Assembly (NCBI RefSeq): GCF_029893365.1
Contig: NZ_JARXUZ010000001.1
Coordinates: forward strand, 186,001-250,000
Length of the DNA stretch: 64,000 bases
DNA from: Cryobacterium sp. CG_9.6
Lineage (GTDB): Bacteria > Actinomycetota > Actinomycetes > Actinomycetales > Microbacteriaceae
Direction of reading: 5' to 3'
The notes below the pieces were generated by a model that was not told where the DNA came from, searched no databases, and worked only from the letters and a program-made list of their open reading frames with translations. Shown piece after piece: positions 41,116-51,238 of the stretch; the first letter of the stretch is position 1, and the number at the start of each line of letters is the position of its first letter. Position numbers and translations under genes: made by a program.

Positions 41116-42488
41116 CGTCGTTGCACCGCCTTCGCGTAGAGAGCAAGGAGACGTGAATCGGGGTCGTACCGCTTCTTCACGCTGCGATACGTTTCTCCGC
41201 CATAGAGTTCCCCGAATTCCTCGGGAGAATAATAGGAGTCCGAATACAGCGACTTGCGGCCACCGAGCTCACTGACTTCATGTTCGATCAGGCGGTTCGT
41301 CTCCCCGGTTATCAACCCCACGGGAACCGTCGACCAGAAGCCGACGTTCACGTAGGTGTGATTCGGCAAAATCGGGTAGAGCGGCCAGCCGTGGCCCCGC
41401 AGCCGCAGCGGGCACAGCCAGATGGGCTCAATGGGCACGTGCGCCAGAAACCAGTGCAGAAACTCTGCACACCGTTCGATCGGCACATCAACGTCTTGCA
41501 CAACGCGTTCCCGCGACGGACGGCCTCGCATCCGCTCGATGCGATCGCCGATGTGGAATTGCTGTTCGTAGCGCATCAGTGTGGAGTAGAAGCTGCTGCG
41601 CCGATAGCGCCGCGGCCAGAGGCGACGGATAACCGGACGCTGCACGCCGAAGGCCTCCGAGCACCAGAACCAGTCCGTGTCCCATCGCCACAGGTAGTCG
41701 TGAATAGTGAGTCGGTCCTCCGTGACGCCGTCATCGTGCTGAATGGATCGGTAGTAGATCTGCTGGCCGGTGTAGTCGCTCACCGGGCCGGCTGCCGCGG
41801 TCTGCGTGCCCACGCAGAGGTAGCTCTCGTCGGCGCTGAACACCACGCCGTCGAGGTAGTCCACGCGCTCACCGTTCATGCCACCGGTGGCCACGATGCC
41901 GTCCATCGCAGAGACCAGGTCGGTGAGGGAGTGGAACCGTAGATGCCGGAGCGCGACGAATGCTTCGACCGGCTCCAGTTCAATGCGGAGCCGCACCGCG
42001 TAGCCGAGGGTGCCGTAGGAGTTGGGGAAGGCGCGATAGAGGTCTTCGTGCTGGCTGGGCGAGGTGGTGACCACCTCGCCCGCGCCCGTGAGGATATCCA
42101 TCTCCAGCACCGACTCGTGTGGCAGCCCGTTTCGAAAGGACGTCGACTCGATGCCGAGGCCGGTGACGGCGCCGCCGAGGGTGATTGTCTTCAGCTGTGG
42201 TACCACGAGCGGCGCCAGCCCGTGGGGGAGCGTGGCGGCGACGAGCGTGTCATAGCTGCACATGCCCCCAACGTCGGCCGTTCGTGCTTGCGGGTCGACG
42301 GCGATGACGCCCGTCAATCCCGACGTATCAAGGCCCCCGGCGGTTGGCCGGACGCGGGACCGGAACAGGTTCGAGGTGGTCTTTGCAAGCCGAACGGATG
42401 CCGTTGGTGGCACCGCCCAATAGCTCGCCACGAGACGCTCCACGCCTGCGGTGTGAGCGGTGCGTGCGTCGGTCGCTTGGGGGGACAC
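41112..42488 (-). CDS. FAD-binding oxidoreductase (BfaA/TmsA candidate)
   Basis: The 458-residue protein is of the FAD-linked oxidase (PCMH fold) type. The FAD-binding half spans about residues 40-200 (ADVGGMCSYDTLVAATLPHGLAP and GGAVTGLGIESTSFRNGLPHE, each seen in part), and the C-terminal substrate half resembles the DHCR24-like reductases. Together with the overlapping methyltransferase it could reduce a 10-methylene to a 10-methyl acyl chain. I did not see a clear tmsC (DUF) partner next door. The start is a GTG at 42488. Confidence 0.78.
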   Translation of the reverse strand: MSPQATDARTAHTAGVERLVASYWAVPPTASVRLAKTTSNLFRSRVRPTAGGLDTSGLTGVIAVDPQARTADVGGMCSYDTLVAATLPHGLAPLVVPQLKTITLGGAVTGLGIESTSFRNGLPHESVLEMDILTGAGEVVTTSPSQHEDLYRAFPNSYGTLGYAVRLRIELEPVEAFVALRHLRFHSLTDLVSAMDGIVATGGMNGERVDYLDGVVFSADESYLCVGTQTAAAGPVSDYTGQQIYYRSIQHDDGVTEDRLTIHDYLWRWDTDWFWCSEAFGVQRPVIRRLWPRRYRRSSFYSTLMRYEQQFHIGDRIERMRGRPSRERVVQDVDVPIERCAEFLHWFLAHVPIEPIWLCPLRLRGHGWPLYPILPNHTYVNVGFWSTVPVGLITGETNRLIEHEVSELGGRKSLYSDSYYSPEEFGELYGGETYRSVKKRYDPDSRLLALYAKAVQRR

Positions 42489-42572
42489 GCCACCAAGCTA
42501 GTCCGGAACCTCCGTGAGCGCACCGGCTGGACGTGTAAACAGAAAATACTTTTCGGTAACTCGGGGCTATCG

Positions 42573-43205
42573 TCAGCTCTCCGCGCGCGGGCGTGCCCGG
42601 AAGTCGCCGGGCCAGTCGACCGTGCGGATGCGACTGATCTGCTTGACCGTGCCCAGTGTTCCCCACTCGTCGCGGCCCAAACGTGAGATGGGATCGAGCA
42701 GATCAATGCGCGGGTGATTACCGTCGAGTACGTCGGTGTTGACGACCGCGTGGGTGACGAGACCGAAGACCAGCGTGCTGTCACCCATGCGGATGATTTC
42801 GTGCAGACGGCACTCGAGGGCGCTGGGGGACTCCTTCACCCGCGGGGTCGCCACCGTGAGACTCGGCTCGCGCGTGAGTCCGGCACGGTCGAATTCGCTC
42901 ACCTCGGGGTCGAACGCAGTCCCCGTGGCATTGATCTCTGCCATGAGCGTCACCGGGCTGAAGTTGACGACAAAGTCCTGGGTGGCTTCAATGTTGCGCA
43001 GGGTGTCTTTCTCACCCACGGACGTGAACATAATAATGGGCGGGTCCACGGACGCCACGGTGAAAAACGAGTGCGGTGCAAGGTTGTGCACGCCGGTGGA
43101 CGAAGTGCTCGATACCCACGCGATGGGGCGGGGAACAACCACAGACGTCAGCAGGCGATAGAACTCTCGCGGAGGAACGGTGGACGGATCGAAGTGAGTA
43201 CGCAC
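42573..43205 (-). CDS. Flavin reductase-like domain protein
   Basis: The 210-residue protein has the FMN-binding split-barrel fold of flavin reductases (VVPRPIAWVSSTSSTGVHNLAPHSFFT, and the FVVNFSP strand). It belongs to the longer NtaB/DIM6-like group that supplies reduced flavin or acts as an FMN-dependent enzyme. A two-component monooxygenase partner is not adjacent; the DszA/NtaA- and DszC-like enzymes at 55-61 kb are possible clients. The GTG at 43205 (MRTHFDPSTVPPREFYRLLT) is the likely start. Confidence 0.85.
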   Translation of the reverse strand: MRTHFDPSTVPPREFYRLLTSVVVPRPIAWVSSTSSTGVHNLAPHSFFTVASVDPPIIMFTSVGEKDTLRNIEATQDFVVNFSPVTLMAEINATGTAFDPEVSEFDRAGLTREPSLTVATPRVKESPSALECRLHEIIRMGDSTLVFGLVTHAVVNTDVLDGNHPRIDLLDPISRLGRDEWGTLGTVKQISRIRTVDWPGDFRARPRAES

Positions 43206-43250
43206 GTCTCTCAGGCTAGCCGCTGCCCCCGCACACAACCTCTGAGGGAC

Positions 43251-43586
43251 CTAGTTGGTGTCCGACTGACGTTCGACAGCCTCTGTGGCCGCGTCAACGG
43301 CATCCGCTACCTGTGCCTGAGCCTTTTTGCTCACCTTGGTGACCTGTTCACGCGCGGTGTCCACGACCGAGGATGCCTGATCAACGAGGGTGGAAACGGT
43401 GCTCTCGGCGGCCGCTTTTGCGTCCTTTGCCGCCTGCTCGGTCTGAGAGATTGCCCTCTGCACGTTGGGATCTTTCCAGGCGCGGTCCGCCTTCTCGGAC
43501 AACTTCTTGAAGGTACGGCGGCTGGCTCGGGACGCGAGCAGCAGGCCGGCGGCGATGCCGGCGAGAAGGATAAAGGTGTTTTTCAT
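43251..43586 (-). CDS. Small membrane-anchored helical protein (YtxH-like)
   Basis: The 111-residue protein starts with a hydrophobic helix (MKNTFILLAGIAAGLLLAS) and continues as a charged, alanine-rich coiled coil with regular spacing (DQASSVVDTAREQVTKVSKK, then further repeats). AAAGG precedes the ATG by about 8 nt. It resembles YtxH/DUF-type envelope-stress proteins in design only. The function is unknown. Confidence 0.8.
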   Translation of the reverse strand: MKNTFILLAGIAAGLLLASRASRRTFKKLSEKADRAWKDPNVQRAISQTEQAAKDAKAAAESTVSTLVDQASSVVDTAREQVTKVSKKAQAQVADAVDAATEAVERQSDTN

Positions 43587-43720
43587 GGCGATACCTTTCG
43601 GAACGAGCGACCAAAAATGACTCTGTCACCGTACGGTCATCGCCTCATCTGCTCAAGGGATTGACAAGCAGAACATAATCTAAGAGTGGGCACCCGCTGA
43701 CTCACCAAATCTGGAGCCGA

Positions 43721-44359
43721 ATGACGCACTCGTATGACCTGCACGTGGACCTCCTGGCGCAATGCTTCTGCTGCCAGTCGCGACAGCCGTTCAATTTCAC
43801 GTCGGCGAGTGACCAGGTGGTGTGTTCGTTCTGCATCCGCCATGTGGGCGCCGAGAAAGCGGAGCGCCGCGACGCCGATCACGTGCGGCTCTGGGTAGAA
43901 CTGTTCCGTAATGAGCAGTCCATGCACCGTTCCTATGTTGCGGCCACGCAGCACACGCTCGCAGCCCGGGACGAGAGCATCGTTGACCTCACGGAACGGG
44001 TGCGGGAACTGGCCGCACTCGTGGCCGAACAGTTTGATTCCACCCCCAGCGCCGGTGTGCGGGCGGTGCTGCAAAACGACCTGGTCAAGCGCGCGGAACG
44101 CCGCACCGAGCTGGCATCACGCCAAATCGACTGGGCGATGGCCGTGGTCTGGCGCCTGGGCGTCATGCATCACGACGACCCACAGAAGCCCCTGTACTGC
44201 GTGTGTGGGCGGCGCAGCCTGAGCTGTGCGGAGTCGCTGGCCATCGATCCCGTGCGCACCGCCGTGAGTGACTGGGAGAAGAAGAACATGCTGCTGCTGC
44301 AGGCGGGTACGCGCCACGGACTGCCCGCTGATCACCCCGCGCTGATCAGTACGCGGTAG
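43721..44359 (+). CDS. Hypothetical cytoplasmic protein with cysteine motifs
   Basis: I do not recognise the family. The 212-residue protein has an N-terminal zinc-ribbon-like part (CFCC at about 15-18, then CSFC at 35-38), a central helical region (residues 60-150, likely coiled coil) and a second pair YCVCGRRSLSC near residues 164-174. The two cysteine pairs could bind zinc. It is flanked by oppositely oriented genes and is probably monocistronic. Its start has no strong ribosome binding site; GGAGC lies 7-11 nt upstream of the ATG. Confidence 0.75.
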   Translation: MTHSYDLHVDLLAQCFCCQSRQPFNFTSASDQVVCSFCIRHVGAEKAERRDADHVRLWVELFRNEQSMHRSYVAATQHTLAARDESIVDLTERVRELAALVAEQFDSTPSAGVRAVLQNDLVKRAERRTELASRQIDWAMAVVWRLGVMHHDDPQKPLYCVCGRRSLSCAESLAIDPVRTAVSDWEKKNMLLLQAGTRHGLPADHPALISTR

Positions 44360-44375
44360 TCAGCACCGGCATCCG

Positions 44376-45848
44376 CTAGAGACCTGCGGGGACGGCCAGC
44401 GGAACGCGGCGCACGAAGAATGCCAGTGGAATCCCGAACAGAGAGATGACGGCGCCGTACATGAATGCCGCGTGAACGCCGGCGGCCGTGGCGGAGACCT
44501 CCGTCACACCCTGAGCGAGCAGGGTGGTGGACTGTGAGGTCATGACGGCGATGAACACGGCCGTTCCGATCGCGCCAGCAAGCTGCTGAACCGTACCCAC
44601 CACGGCGCTGCCGTGCGAGTAAAGCTCGGGTGTCAACGACGCGAGACCGGCGGTGAACAGTGGCGTGAAGATGAGGGAGAGCCCGGCACTGAGCGTGATG
44701 TGAGCGGTCATCAGCAGTGCGGGAGCCGTGGTCTCGCCCATCAGGGTCATGGACCAGAGCGCCCCGCTCACCAGAGTCGTGCCGGGCACCAGCAGAACCG
44801 TGGGACCGAATCGATCGTAAATGCGACCCACGAACGGCGCCAAAACACCCATGGTGATGCCGCCGGGCAGCAGCAACAGACCCGTTGCCAACGCATCGAG
44901 GCCCAACACGGTCTGCATGTAGATCGGCAGCAGAATGATGGTTCCAAAAAGAGCGATCATGCTCAGACCGAGCATGATGATGGCGATCGAGAACGTTCGT
45001 GACCGGAAGGTGCGCAGATCGAGCAGAGCACGGTTGGCGCGCTGCAGATGAACCTGGCGGAGGATGAAGGTGAGCAGGGCAACCGCTCCAATGACCAACA
45101 GGAGGACACCCATGGCCACGCCAGACTCTCCGACGGAGCCGAGGTTACTGAGGCCGTAGATGAGTCCACCGAAGCCAAACGCCGACAGGATCACCGAGAA
45201 GGTGTCGATGGGAATCTTGCGCGGCGTTGTCACATTCTGAATGCGCGCGGCGCCGAGGAGCAAAGCGCTGAGGGCAATGGGCAAAACCAGGATGAACATC
45301 CAGCGCCAGTCGAGAACGCTCAGAATGATTCCCGAAATGGTGGGGCCAATGGCCGGGGCGACAGAGATGACGATGGAAATGTTGCCCATCGTCTTGCCGC
45401 GCGAAGCGGGCGCCACGACGGTCATGACCGTGGTCATGAGCAGCGGCATCATGATGGCTGTTCCGCTGGCCTGCACGATGCGACCCACCAGGAGAATCTC
45501 AAAACCCGGTGCACTCGCTGCAATCAAGGTGCCGAGGCTGAACAGTGACATGGCCGCAATAAACACCGGCCGGGTGTTGAAACGCTGCAGCAGGAATCCC
45601 GTGATGGGGATAACCACGGCCATGGTGAGCATGAACGCCGTCGTCAACCACTGGGCAGCGGATGCCGTGATGCTGAGATCGGTCATCAGGTTCGGCAGGG
45701 CCACACCCATGATCGTCTCGTTCAGGATGACGACGAAGGCGGACGCCAGCAGCAGGCCGATGACGAGGCTGTTGCGCTTCGAGTTATCAACGAGGGTGGC
45801 AGCGTCGACCGTGCCGGCGGCCGGCTGAGGCAGAGTGCGTTCGGTCAT
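44376..45848 (-). CDS. MFS multidrug exporter, DHA2 (14-helix) type
   Basis: The 490-residue protein has about 14 hydrophobic helices with the DHA2 motifs LNETIMGVALPNL, WLTTAFMLTMAVVIPITGFLLQRF, and GPTISGIILSVLDWRWMFIL. It should export drugs or other small molecules with proton exchange. The ATG at 45848 (MTERTLPQP) is preferred over a longer frame that overlaps the next gene. It lies 106 nt downstream of the class II uvrA gene on the same strand, so the two may be coexpressed. Confidence 0.93.
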   Translation of the reverse strand: MTERTLPQPAAGTVDAATLVDNSKRNSLVIGLLLASAFVVILNETIMGVALPNLMTDLSITASAAQWLTTAFMLTMAVVIPITGFLLQRFNTRPVFIAAMSLFSLGTLIAASAPGFEILLVGRIVQASGTAIMMPLLMTTVMTVVAPASRGKTMGNISIVISVAPAIGPTISGIILSVLDWRWMFILVLPIALSALLLGAARIQNVTTPRKIPIDTFSVILSAFGFGGLIYGLSNLGSVGESGVAMGVLLLVIGAVALLTFILRQVHLQRANRALLDLRTFRSRTFSIAIIMLGLSMIALFGTIILLPIYMQTVLGLDALATGLLLLPGGITMGVLAPFVGRIYDRFGPTVLLVPGTTLVSGALWSMTLMGETTAPALLMTAHITLSAGLSLIFTPLFTAGLASLTPELYSHGSAVVGTVQQLAGAIGTAVFIAVMTSQSTTLLAQGVTEVSATAAGVHAAFMYGAVISLFGIPLAFFVRRVPLAVPAGL

Positions 45849-45954
45849 TGAGGGTCCTGTTCCATGGTGCAGCGAAGATGGCGCGCTGCTCCAGTGCACG
45901 CACACTCCTACCCCAGCGCTCCCGAGGGTGGCGTTTATTCCTGATCTGGAATAA

Positions 45955-48510
45955 CTAGGCAAGCCTCAGGGCGAGGTAGGGAGCGGTGCGGCTGGTGGGA
46001 TGCGCCGCCACGGCGTGCGGGGTGCCCTCCGCCACGATGCGCCCGCCCTTGTCTCCGCCGGAGGGCCCGATGTCAATCACCCAGTCGGCCGCCGCCACCA
46101 CGTCCATGTCGTGCTCCACCACAATCACGGTGTTGCCGATGTCGACGAGGCGGTTCAGTTGCGTGAGCAGCAGCACGACATCGGCCGGGTGCAGCCCTGT
46201 CGTGGGCTCATCGAGCACATAGAGAGTGTGGCCCCGCCGCGCGCGCTGCAGCTCCGTTGCGAGTTTGATGCGTTGAGCTTCACCACCGGAGAGCTCGGTG
46301 GCTGGTTGCCCGAGGCGCAGGTAACCAAGCCCTACCTCCTGCAGGGTCTCCAGACTGCGGAGCGCCACGGGAACGTCGGCCAGGAAAGCGGCCGCAGCGT
46401 CAACGGTGAGCCCGAGGACATCGGCTACGTTCTTGTCGCGATAGGTCACCTCGAGGGTCTCCGGGTTGTAGCGCGAACCGCCGCAGTCGGGGCACGGGGC
46501 ATAGCTGCCCGGCAGGAACAGTAGCCCAACGGCGACAAATCCCTCACCGAGGCAGGTGGGGCAGCGCCCGCCGGCCACGTTGAAGGAGAATCGCCCGGCA
46601 TTGTAGGAGCGAGCGCGAGCTTCGGGTGTGGCCGCAAAGGTTGACCGCACGGCGTCAAAGAGCCCCGTGTACGTGGCCAGGTTGGAGCGCGGGGTGCGAC
46701 CGATGGGCTTCTGGTCCACTCGCACGATGCGGTCGATGACGTCGGCTCCGCTGATGGCCTGCACGGTTGTCGCGCCGCTCGCGTCGTCGTCCTCGTCGGG
46801 CGCGTCATCCTCTCCCGTGGCGGACCCCGTTGGTGCAGTGGATGTTTGTGCGTCCTGATCGGGGTGCAGATGCAGGCCAACCGCCTCGGCCAGCACCTGG
46901 CTCACGAGGGTGGATTTGCCGCTGCCGGACACGCCGGTGACCGCCGTGAGTACCCCGAGCGGGAATCGTGCGTCAAGGTTCTGCAGGTTGTGGCGGGTGA
47001 TGCCCTCCAGCGTGAGCCAGCCCAGCGGATGCCGCGGCGCGCGCTCCGCATCCTGCGCGCGCTGATCCGCGAAGAGGAACTCTCTGGTGACGGAGCTACT
47101 CACCTCGGCTAGGCCCTCCGTCGGGCCGCTGTAGAGTACCTGGCCGCCGTTGGCGCCGGCGTGCGGTCCCACGTCCACAATCCAGTCCGCGCGTCGCACC
47201 ACGTCCATGTTGTGTTCCACCACGAAAACCGAGTTCCCGGTGCTCTTGAGCTCCTCCAGCACAGCCAGCAGCGGCTCGGCGTCGGCCGGATGCAGCCCGG
47301 CGGAGGGCTCATCCAAAACGTAAATCACACCAAAGAGCCCGGCACGCAGCTGCGTGGCGATGCGGAGGCGTTGCATTTCACCCGGGGACAGGGTGGGTGT
47401 GGCGCGCCCCAGGCTGAGGTAGCCGAGACCCAGCTCCAGCAGAACATCGATGCGTCGCAGCAGGTCGGCGGTGATGGTGGCCGCAACCAGGCTGCGGGCG
47501 TCGGCGCGGCCCTCGTTAGCAACGCCCGTGTTGCCAGCATCGGTGGTCCCGCGGAGCACCGCAGCCAGCGTGGTCAGCGGAAGAGCGTTGAGTTCGGCGA
47601 TGGTGCGGGAGTCCACGGTGACAGCGAGTGCTGCTCGGGTCAAACCGCTGCCTCCACAGAGTGGGCACGGTCCCGATTCCACGTACTGCAGCACGCGGTT
47701 TCGCACCCCGGCGCTCTTGGAATCGGCCAGGGTGTGCATGACATAGCTCTGGGCACTCCAGAACTTGCCCTTGTAGGGCCTCGGGCGTTCTCGCTCCGGC
47801 ATGATGTCGACCACCGGTTGTTCGTCCGTAAAGAGAATCCAGTCCCGGTCGGCGCGGCTCATGGCGCTCCACACGGTGTCCACGTCGTAGTCGAGGGCGC
47901 GCAGAATGTCGCGCAGGTTCTTGCCCTGCCACGCGCCGGGCCACGCACTGATGGCACCCTCGCGAATCGTAAGTCCCGGGTCGAGGACCATGGACTCCTC
48001 GGTGACCGTGTGCGCCGTGCCGAGACCCTGGCAGGACGGGCAGGCACCCAGTGCGGTGTTGGGCGAGAAGGAGTCCGACTCGAGCCGCGTGGCTCCGTCT
48101 GGATACATTCCCGCACGAGAATACAACATGCGGAGGGAATTCGACAGCGTGGTCACGGTACCCACACTCGAACGTGAGCTGGGTGTGCCGCGACGCTGTT
48201 GCAGAGCAACCGCCGGGGGGAGGCCGGTGATCTCATCGACGCGGGGGGTGTGTCCCTGCTGAATCAGACGCCGAGCGTACGGTGCCACCGACTCGAAGAA
48301 CCGTCGCTGCGCCTCGGCAAAGATGGTGCCGAAGGCCAGGGATGATTTTCCTGAACCGGATACTCCGGTGAAAGCCACGATCGCATCGCGCGGAACATCC
48401 ACGTCCACGTTCTGCAGGTTGTTCTCCCGAGCACCGCGCACGCGAACAAAACCAGTCGTGTGGTGTGTCTCGGTCTCGGGCACGGAGACGGACGCGGATT
48501 CAGGCTGCAT
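45955..48510 (-). CDS. Class II UvrA-like ABC ATPase (UvrA2)
   Basis: The 851-residue protein has two ABC ATPase modules: first Walker [10 protein letters not shown] (about 49-57) and signature LSPGEMQRL; second Walker [10 protein letters not shown] and signature LSGGEAQRI. Zinc-binding cysteine sets CPSC / CPLCGGSG and CPTC / CPDCGGS are present. It is about 100 residues shorter than UvrA1 because the UvrB-binding region is missing, the mark of UvrA2. UvrA2 proteins give tolerance to DNA-damaging or intercalating compounds and often sit beside efflux pumps, as here. An acidic insert (roughly 46766-46861) follows the second Walker A. Confidence 0.9.
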   Translation of the reverse strand: MQPESASVSVPETETHHTTGFVRVRGARENNLQNVDVDVPRDAIVAFTGVSGSGKSSLAFGTIFAEAQRRFFESVAPYARRLIQQGHTPRVDEITGLPPAVALQQRRGTPSSRSSVGTVTTLSNSLRMLYSRAGMYPDGATRLESDSFSPNTALGACPSCQGLGTAHTVTEESMVLDPGLTIREGAISAWPGAWQGKNLRDILRALDYDVDTVWSAMSRADRDWILFTDEQPVVDIMPERERPRPYKGKFWSAQSYVMHTLADSKSAGVRNRVLQYVESGPCPLCGGSGLTRAALAVTVDSRTIAELNALPLTTLAAVLRGTTDAGNTGVANEGRADARSLVAATITADLLRRIDVLLELGLGYLSLGRATPTLSPGEMQRLRIATQLRAGLFGVIYVLDEPSAGLHPADAEPLLAVLEELKSTGNSVFVVEHNMDVVRRADWIVDVGPHAGANGGQVLYSGPTEGLAEVSSSVTREFLFADQRAQDAERAPRHPLGWLTLEGITRHNLQNLDARFPLGVLTAVTGVSGSGKSTLVSQVLAEAVGLHLHPDQDAQTSTAPTGSATGEDDAPDEDDDASGATTVQAISGADVIDRIVRVDQKPIGRTPRSNLATYTGLFDAVRSTFAATPEARARSYNAGRFSFNVAGGRCPTCLGEGFVAVGLLFLPGSYAPCPDCGGSRYNPETLEVTYRDKNVADVLGLTVDAAAAFLADVPVALRSLETLQEVGLGYLRLGQPATELSGGEAQRIKLATELQRARRGHTLYVLDEPTTGLHPADVVLLLTQLNRLVDIGNTVIVVEHDMDVVAAADWVIDIGPSGGDKGGRIVAEGTPHAVAAHPTSRTAPYLALRLA

Positions 48511-48676
48511 CCACTCAATGCTACGCGAGCGGATGCCCCATTGTGGGGCCCTGCATGCGGGCGACTCTCCGCCCGCATGCCGGGAGGACTGCGCGGACGC
48601 GGTCGACGGTACCGTAATCTGGAACACACACCGTGTGGGTTCACCTCACGTGGTGGACCCGTCCGGAAAGGCCGTT

Positions 48677-49513
48677 ATGTGCCGGCTGCTCGCCTATGCC
48701 TCACCCACTCCACGCACCACCCGCGACGTGCTGGGGGGAAACCAGAGCGCCGTCTTCCAGGACATGACCGAGCTGCATAAAGATGGCTGGGGAAGTGCGT
48801 GGATCGTGGGCGATACGACTCGCCGCGTGAAAAAGGAACGATCCGCCCTCACCGGTGAGGGTGATCAGCGTTTGACCGAAGCTCTGTCGGAACGACTGTC
48901 CCGCGCTCAGCTTGTTCACCTGCGCATGGCCACGGACGGGATGGCCTGCCAGCCAGCCAACACGCATCCGTTTGTTCGGGATGGTTTCGCTTTCGCCCAC
49001 AACGGTTCACTGGCACCGGCCTCGGCCATGGATGACTACATTGCTCCCCACCTGCTTGCCGCGCTGGATGGTGACACGGACAGTGAGCGCTACCTCGCTG
49101 TTATTCGCACCAAGGTTGCCGAGGGAAATGACCTGTTCGAGGCTGTGTGTCAGACCGTTCTTGAGCTTCGACCGATTTTTCCCGACCTCAGCATGAACGC
49201 GATGATTCTCTCGCCCACCGAGCTCATTGCCGTGCACGCGAGTGAGGATGCCGACACCCCGCATGACATGTTCGACGCGAGTGGCCTGACGGAGCTCACC
49301 CTTCCCCAAGACCATCGCACCGCGTACTACCTCATGCGTCAGCGACGCTACGACGACGGCACCATTGTCTTCGCATCGAGTGGCCTCGACATTGTGGGCT
49401 GGGAACCGTTGCCGGCCGAGAGTGTGACCCGGGTGAACCTGACGACCCTGGAGTCCACGACGCGGCTACTCGACGTGGAACCCAGCGTTTTGGCCCGTCA
49501 CCGCCAGGCCTAA
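48677..49513 (+). CDS. Class II (Ntn-type) glutamine amidotransferase domain protein
   Basis: The 278-residue protein begins [14 protein letters not shown], placing a cysteine at position 2 as the N-terminal nucleophile after methionine removal. It has [23 protein letters not shown] and [13 protein letters not shown] typical of the YafJ/EgtC-like family. EgtC hydrolyses a gamma-glutamyl bond in ergothioneine synthesis, but no egtB or egtD lies here, so the substrate is open. The ATG at 48677 is fixed by the Cys2 requirement. Its stop overlaps the convergent acyl-CoA synthetase stop by 4 bp. Confidence 0.9.
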   Translation: MCRLLAYASPTPRTTRDVLGGNQSAVFQDMTELHKDGWGSAWIVGDTTRRVKKERSALTGEGDQRLTEALSERLSRAQLVHLRMATDGMACQPANTHPFVRDGFAFAHNGSLAPASAMDDYIAPHLLAALDGDTDSERYLAVIRTKVAEGNDLFEAVCQTVLELRPIFPDLSMNAMILSPTELIAVHASEDADTPHDMFDASGLTELTLPQDHRTAYYLMRQRRYDDGTIVFASSGLDIVGWEPLPAESVTRVNLTTLESTTRLLDVEPSVLARHRQA

Positions 49514-51177
49514 GCCCCGGCCGGCTCCGTCACCACCGCGGCAGCCTGCTCCTGCTCCTGGAGCGCTCGTAACGCCACCTTCATGATTTTCCCGGTGGCT
49601 GTGCGCGGGAGCGTTTCTACAAAGTCGATGTAGTCCGGAACCTTGAAGCTCGCGATCAGATACCGGGTGTGCGTCAGGAGGTCCACCTCGGTGACGGTCT
49701 GCTCGGGGCGGAGCACCACATAGGCCTTGGGGCGTTCGCCCCATTTGGCATGCGGGATGCCGACCACGGCAACATCGAGCACGGTCGGGTGCGCCAGGAT
49801 GGCGTTTTCGACCTCGATGGTCGAGATGTTCTCGCCACCCGAGATGATGATGTCTTTCGCGCGGTCCCGCAGTTCGATATAGCCGTCGGGATGCATCACG
49901 CCCAGGTCGCCGGTATGAAACCAGCCCCCACGGAACGCTTCGGCCGTGGCCGCGGGGTCCTTGTAGTACCCGGCCATCACGTTGTTGCCCCGCAGTACGA
50001 TCTCACCCATCGTGTGGGCATCGGCGGGAACATCGTTCATGTCCGCGTCCACGATGCGCGCGGATTCGGCCTGCAGCATACCGACACCCTGACGGGAGAT
50101 CTTCTGCGCCCGCTCGTTCTTGGGCAGGTCATCCCATTCGTGCTGGTATTCGCAAATCGTGTACGGGCCGTAAACCTCGGTGAGGCCATACACGTGCACC
50201 ACGTTGATACCGAGCGTATCGAGCTGCTCGATTACCGTGGGCGAGGGCGGAGCCCCAGCCGTGGTGATGCTCAGCGGGCGTTCCACCAGGTGAGCCTGCG
50301 GCGCGTTGGCGATGATGCCGCAGACGGTGGGAGCGCCGCAGAGGTTGGTGACGCCGAGGGTGTCGATGGCTGACCAGACGGCATCCGCTCGGACGGCACG
50401 CAGACACACGTGGGTGGCGCCGGCGCCCGTGACGGCCCACGGAGTGCACCAGCCGTTGCAGTGGAACATGGGCAGGGTCCACAGGTAGACGGAATCGCTT
50501 GTGAACTGGTTGTGGAAGATCTCGCCAAAGGAGTTGAGGTAGGCGCCGCGGTGGGTGTACATGACGCCCTTGGGTTTGCCCGTTGTGCCCGAGGTGTAGT
50601 TGATGGCGATAACCTCGCGCTCGTCCTCCACCTCCCAGCGGAGCGGTCGGTCGTCGGCGCTACCGGGCACGATGCGGTCGGCTTCGGCCAGAAAGGACTC
50701 GAAGCTCTGCTGTCCGAAGGCGAGCCCGCTTTCGGAGAGGCCGAACTCCGGGTCAGCGATTTCAATGACGTGCTTGAGGGCGGGGCTCGCGTCATACGCG
50801 TTCCCCACTGTGGCCACGAGCTCGGCGTCGAGGAACAGCAGCGTGGCGTCGGAGTGGGCGATGACGTAGTCAATTTCCGGCTTGGCCAACCGGGAGTTCA
50901 GCGCCACGAGCACGCCACCCGCGAGCGGGACGGCAAAGTGTGCGATCAGCATCTCTGGAATATTCGGTGCCAGGAATATAACGCGATCTCCCGGATTGAT
51001 CCGCGCCCGAATGGCCCGGGCCAGACGCTGGGCAATCGCAGAATACTCCGCGTACGTATAGCTGCGGTCGCCGTAGACAATTGCATTCTTGTTGGGGAAT
51101 ACTTCTGCGGAGCGCTGTAGAAAACGCATCGGGGTGAGCGGTGAATCGTTGGCTGAGCCGAGCTGGGGGTCAATCAC
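49510..51177 (-). CDS. Long/medium-chain acyl-CoA synthetase (AMP-binding)
   Basis: The 555-residue adenylating enzyme activates a fatty acid with ATP and CoA. It shows [44 protein letters not shown] and the C-terminal catalytic lysine in RTATGKIMK. The GTG at 51177 ([20 protein letters not shown]) is chosen because AAAGGAG lies 6 nt before it. It is the last gene of a TetR-linked beta-oxidation operon. Sequence style (FadD3.5/AlkK-like, short) suggests medium-chain substrates, but that is uncertain. Confidence 0.93.
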   Translation of the reverse strand: MIDPQLGSANDSPLTPMRFLQRSAEVFPNKNAIVYGDRSYTYAEYSAIAQRLARAIRARINPGDRVIFLAPNIPEMLIAHFAVPLAGGVLVALNSRLAKPEIDYVIAHSDATLLFLDAELVATVGNAYDASPALKHVIEIADPEFGLSESGLAFGQQSFESFLAEADRIVPGSADDRPLRWEVEDEREVIAINYTSGTTGKPKGVMYTHRGAYLNSFGEIFHNQFTSDSVYLWTLPMFHCNGWCTPWAVTGAGATHVCLRAVRADAVWSAIDTLGVTNLCGAPTVCGIIANAPQAHLVERPLSITTAGAPPSPTVIEQLDTLGINVVHVYGLTEVYGPYTICEYQHEWDDLPKNERAQKISRQGVGMLQAESARIVDADMNDVPADAHTMGEIVLRGNNVMAGYYKDPAATAEAFRGGWFHTGDLGVMHPDGYIELRDRAKDIIISGGENISTIEVENAILAHPTVLDVAVVGIPHAKWGERPKAYVVLRPEQTVTEVDLLTHTRYLIASFKVPDYIDFVETLPRTATGKIMKVALRALQEQEQAAAVVTEPAGA

Positions 51178-51238
51178 GACAGACTCCTTTGTCAGGGTGG
51201 TGGGGGGCTGGTGCAGTGGGTGATGGATGCCTGCCGGT

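Noticed and set aside
48323..48676. N-terminal extension of the amidotransferase gene
   Set aside because: The family requires cysteine directly after the initiator methionine, which fixes the start at 48677; the upstream frame is antisense to the uvrA2 gene.
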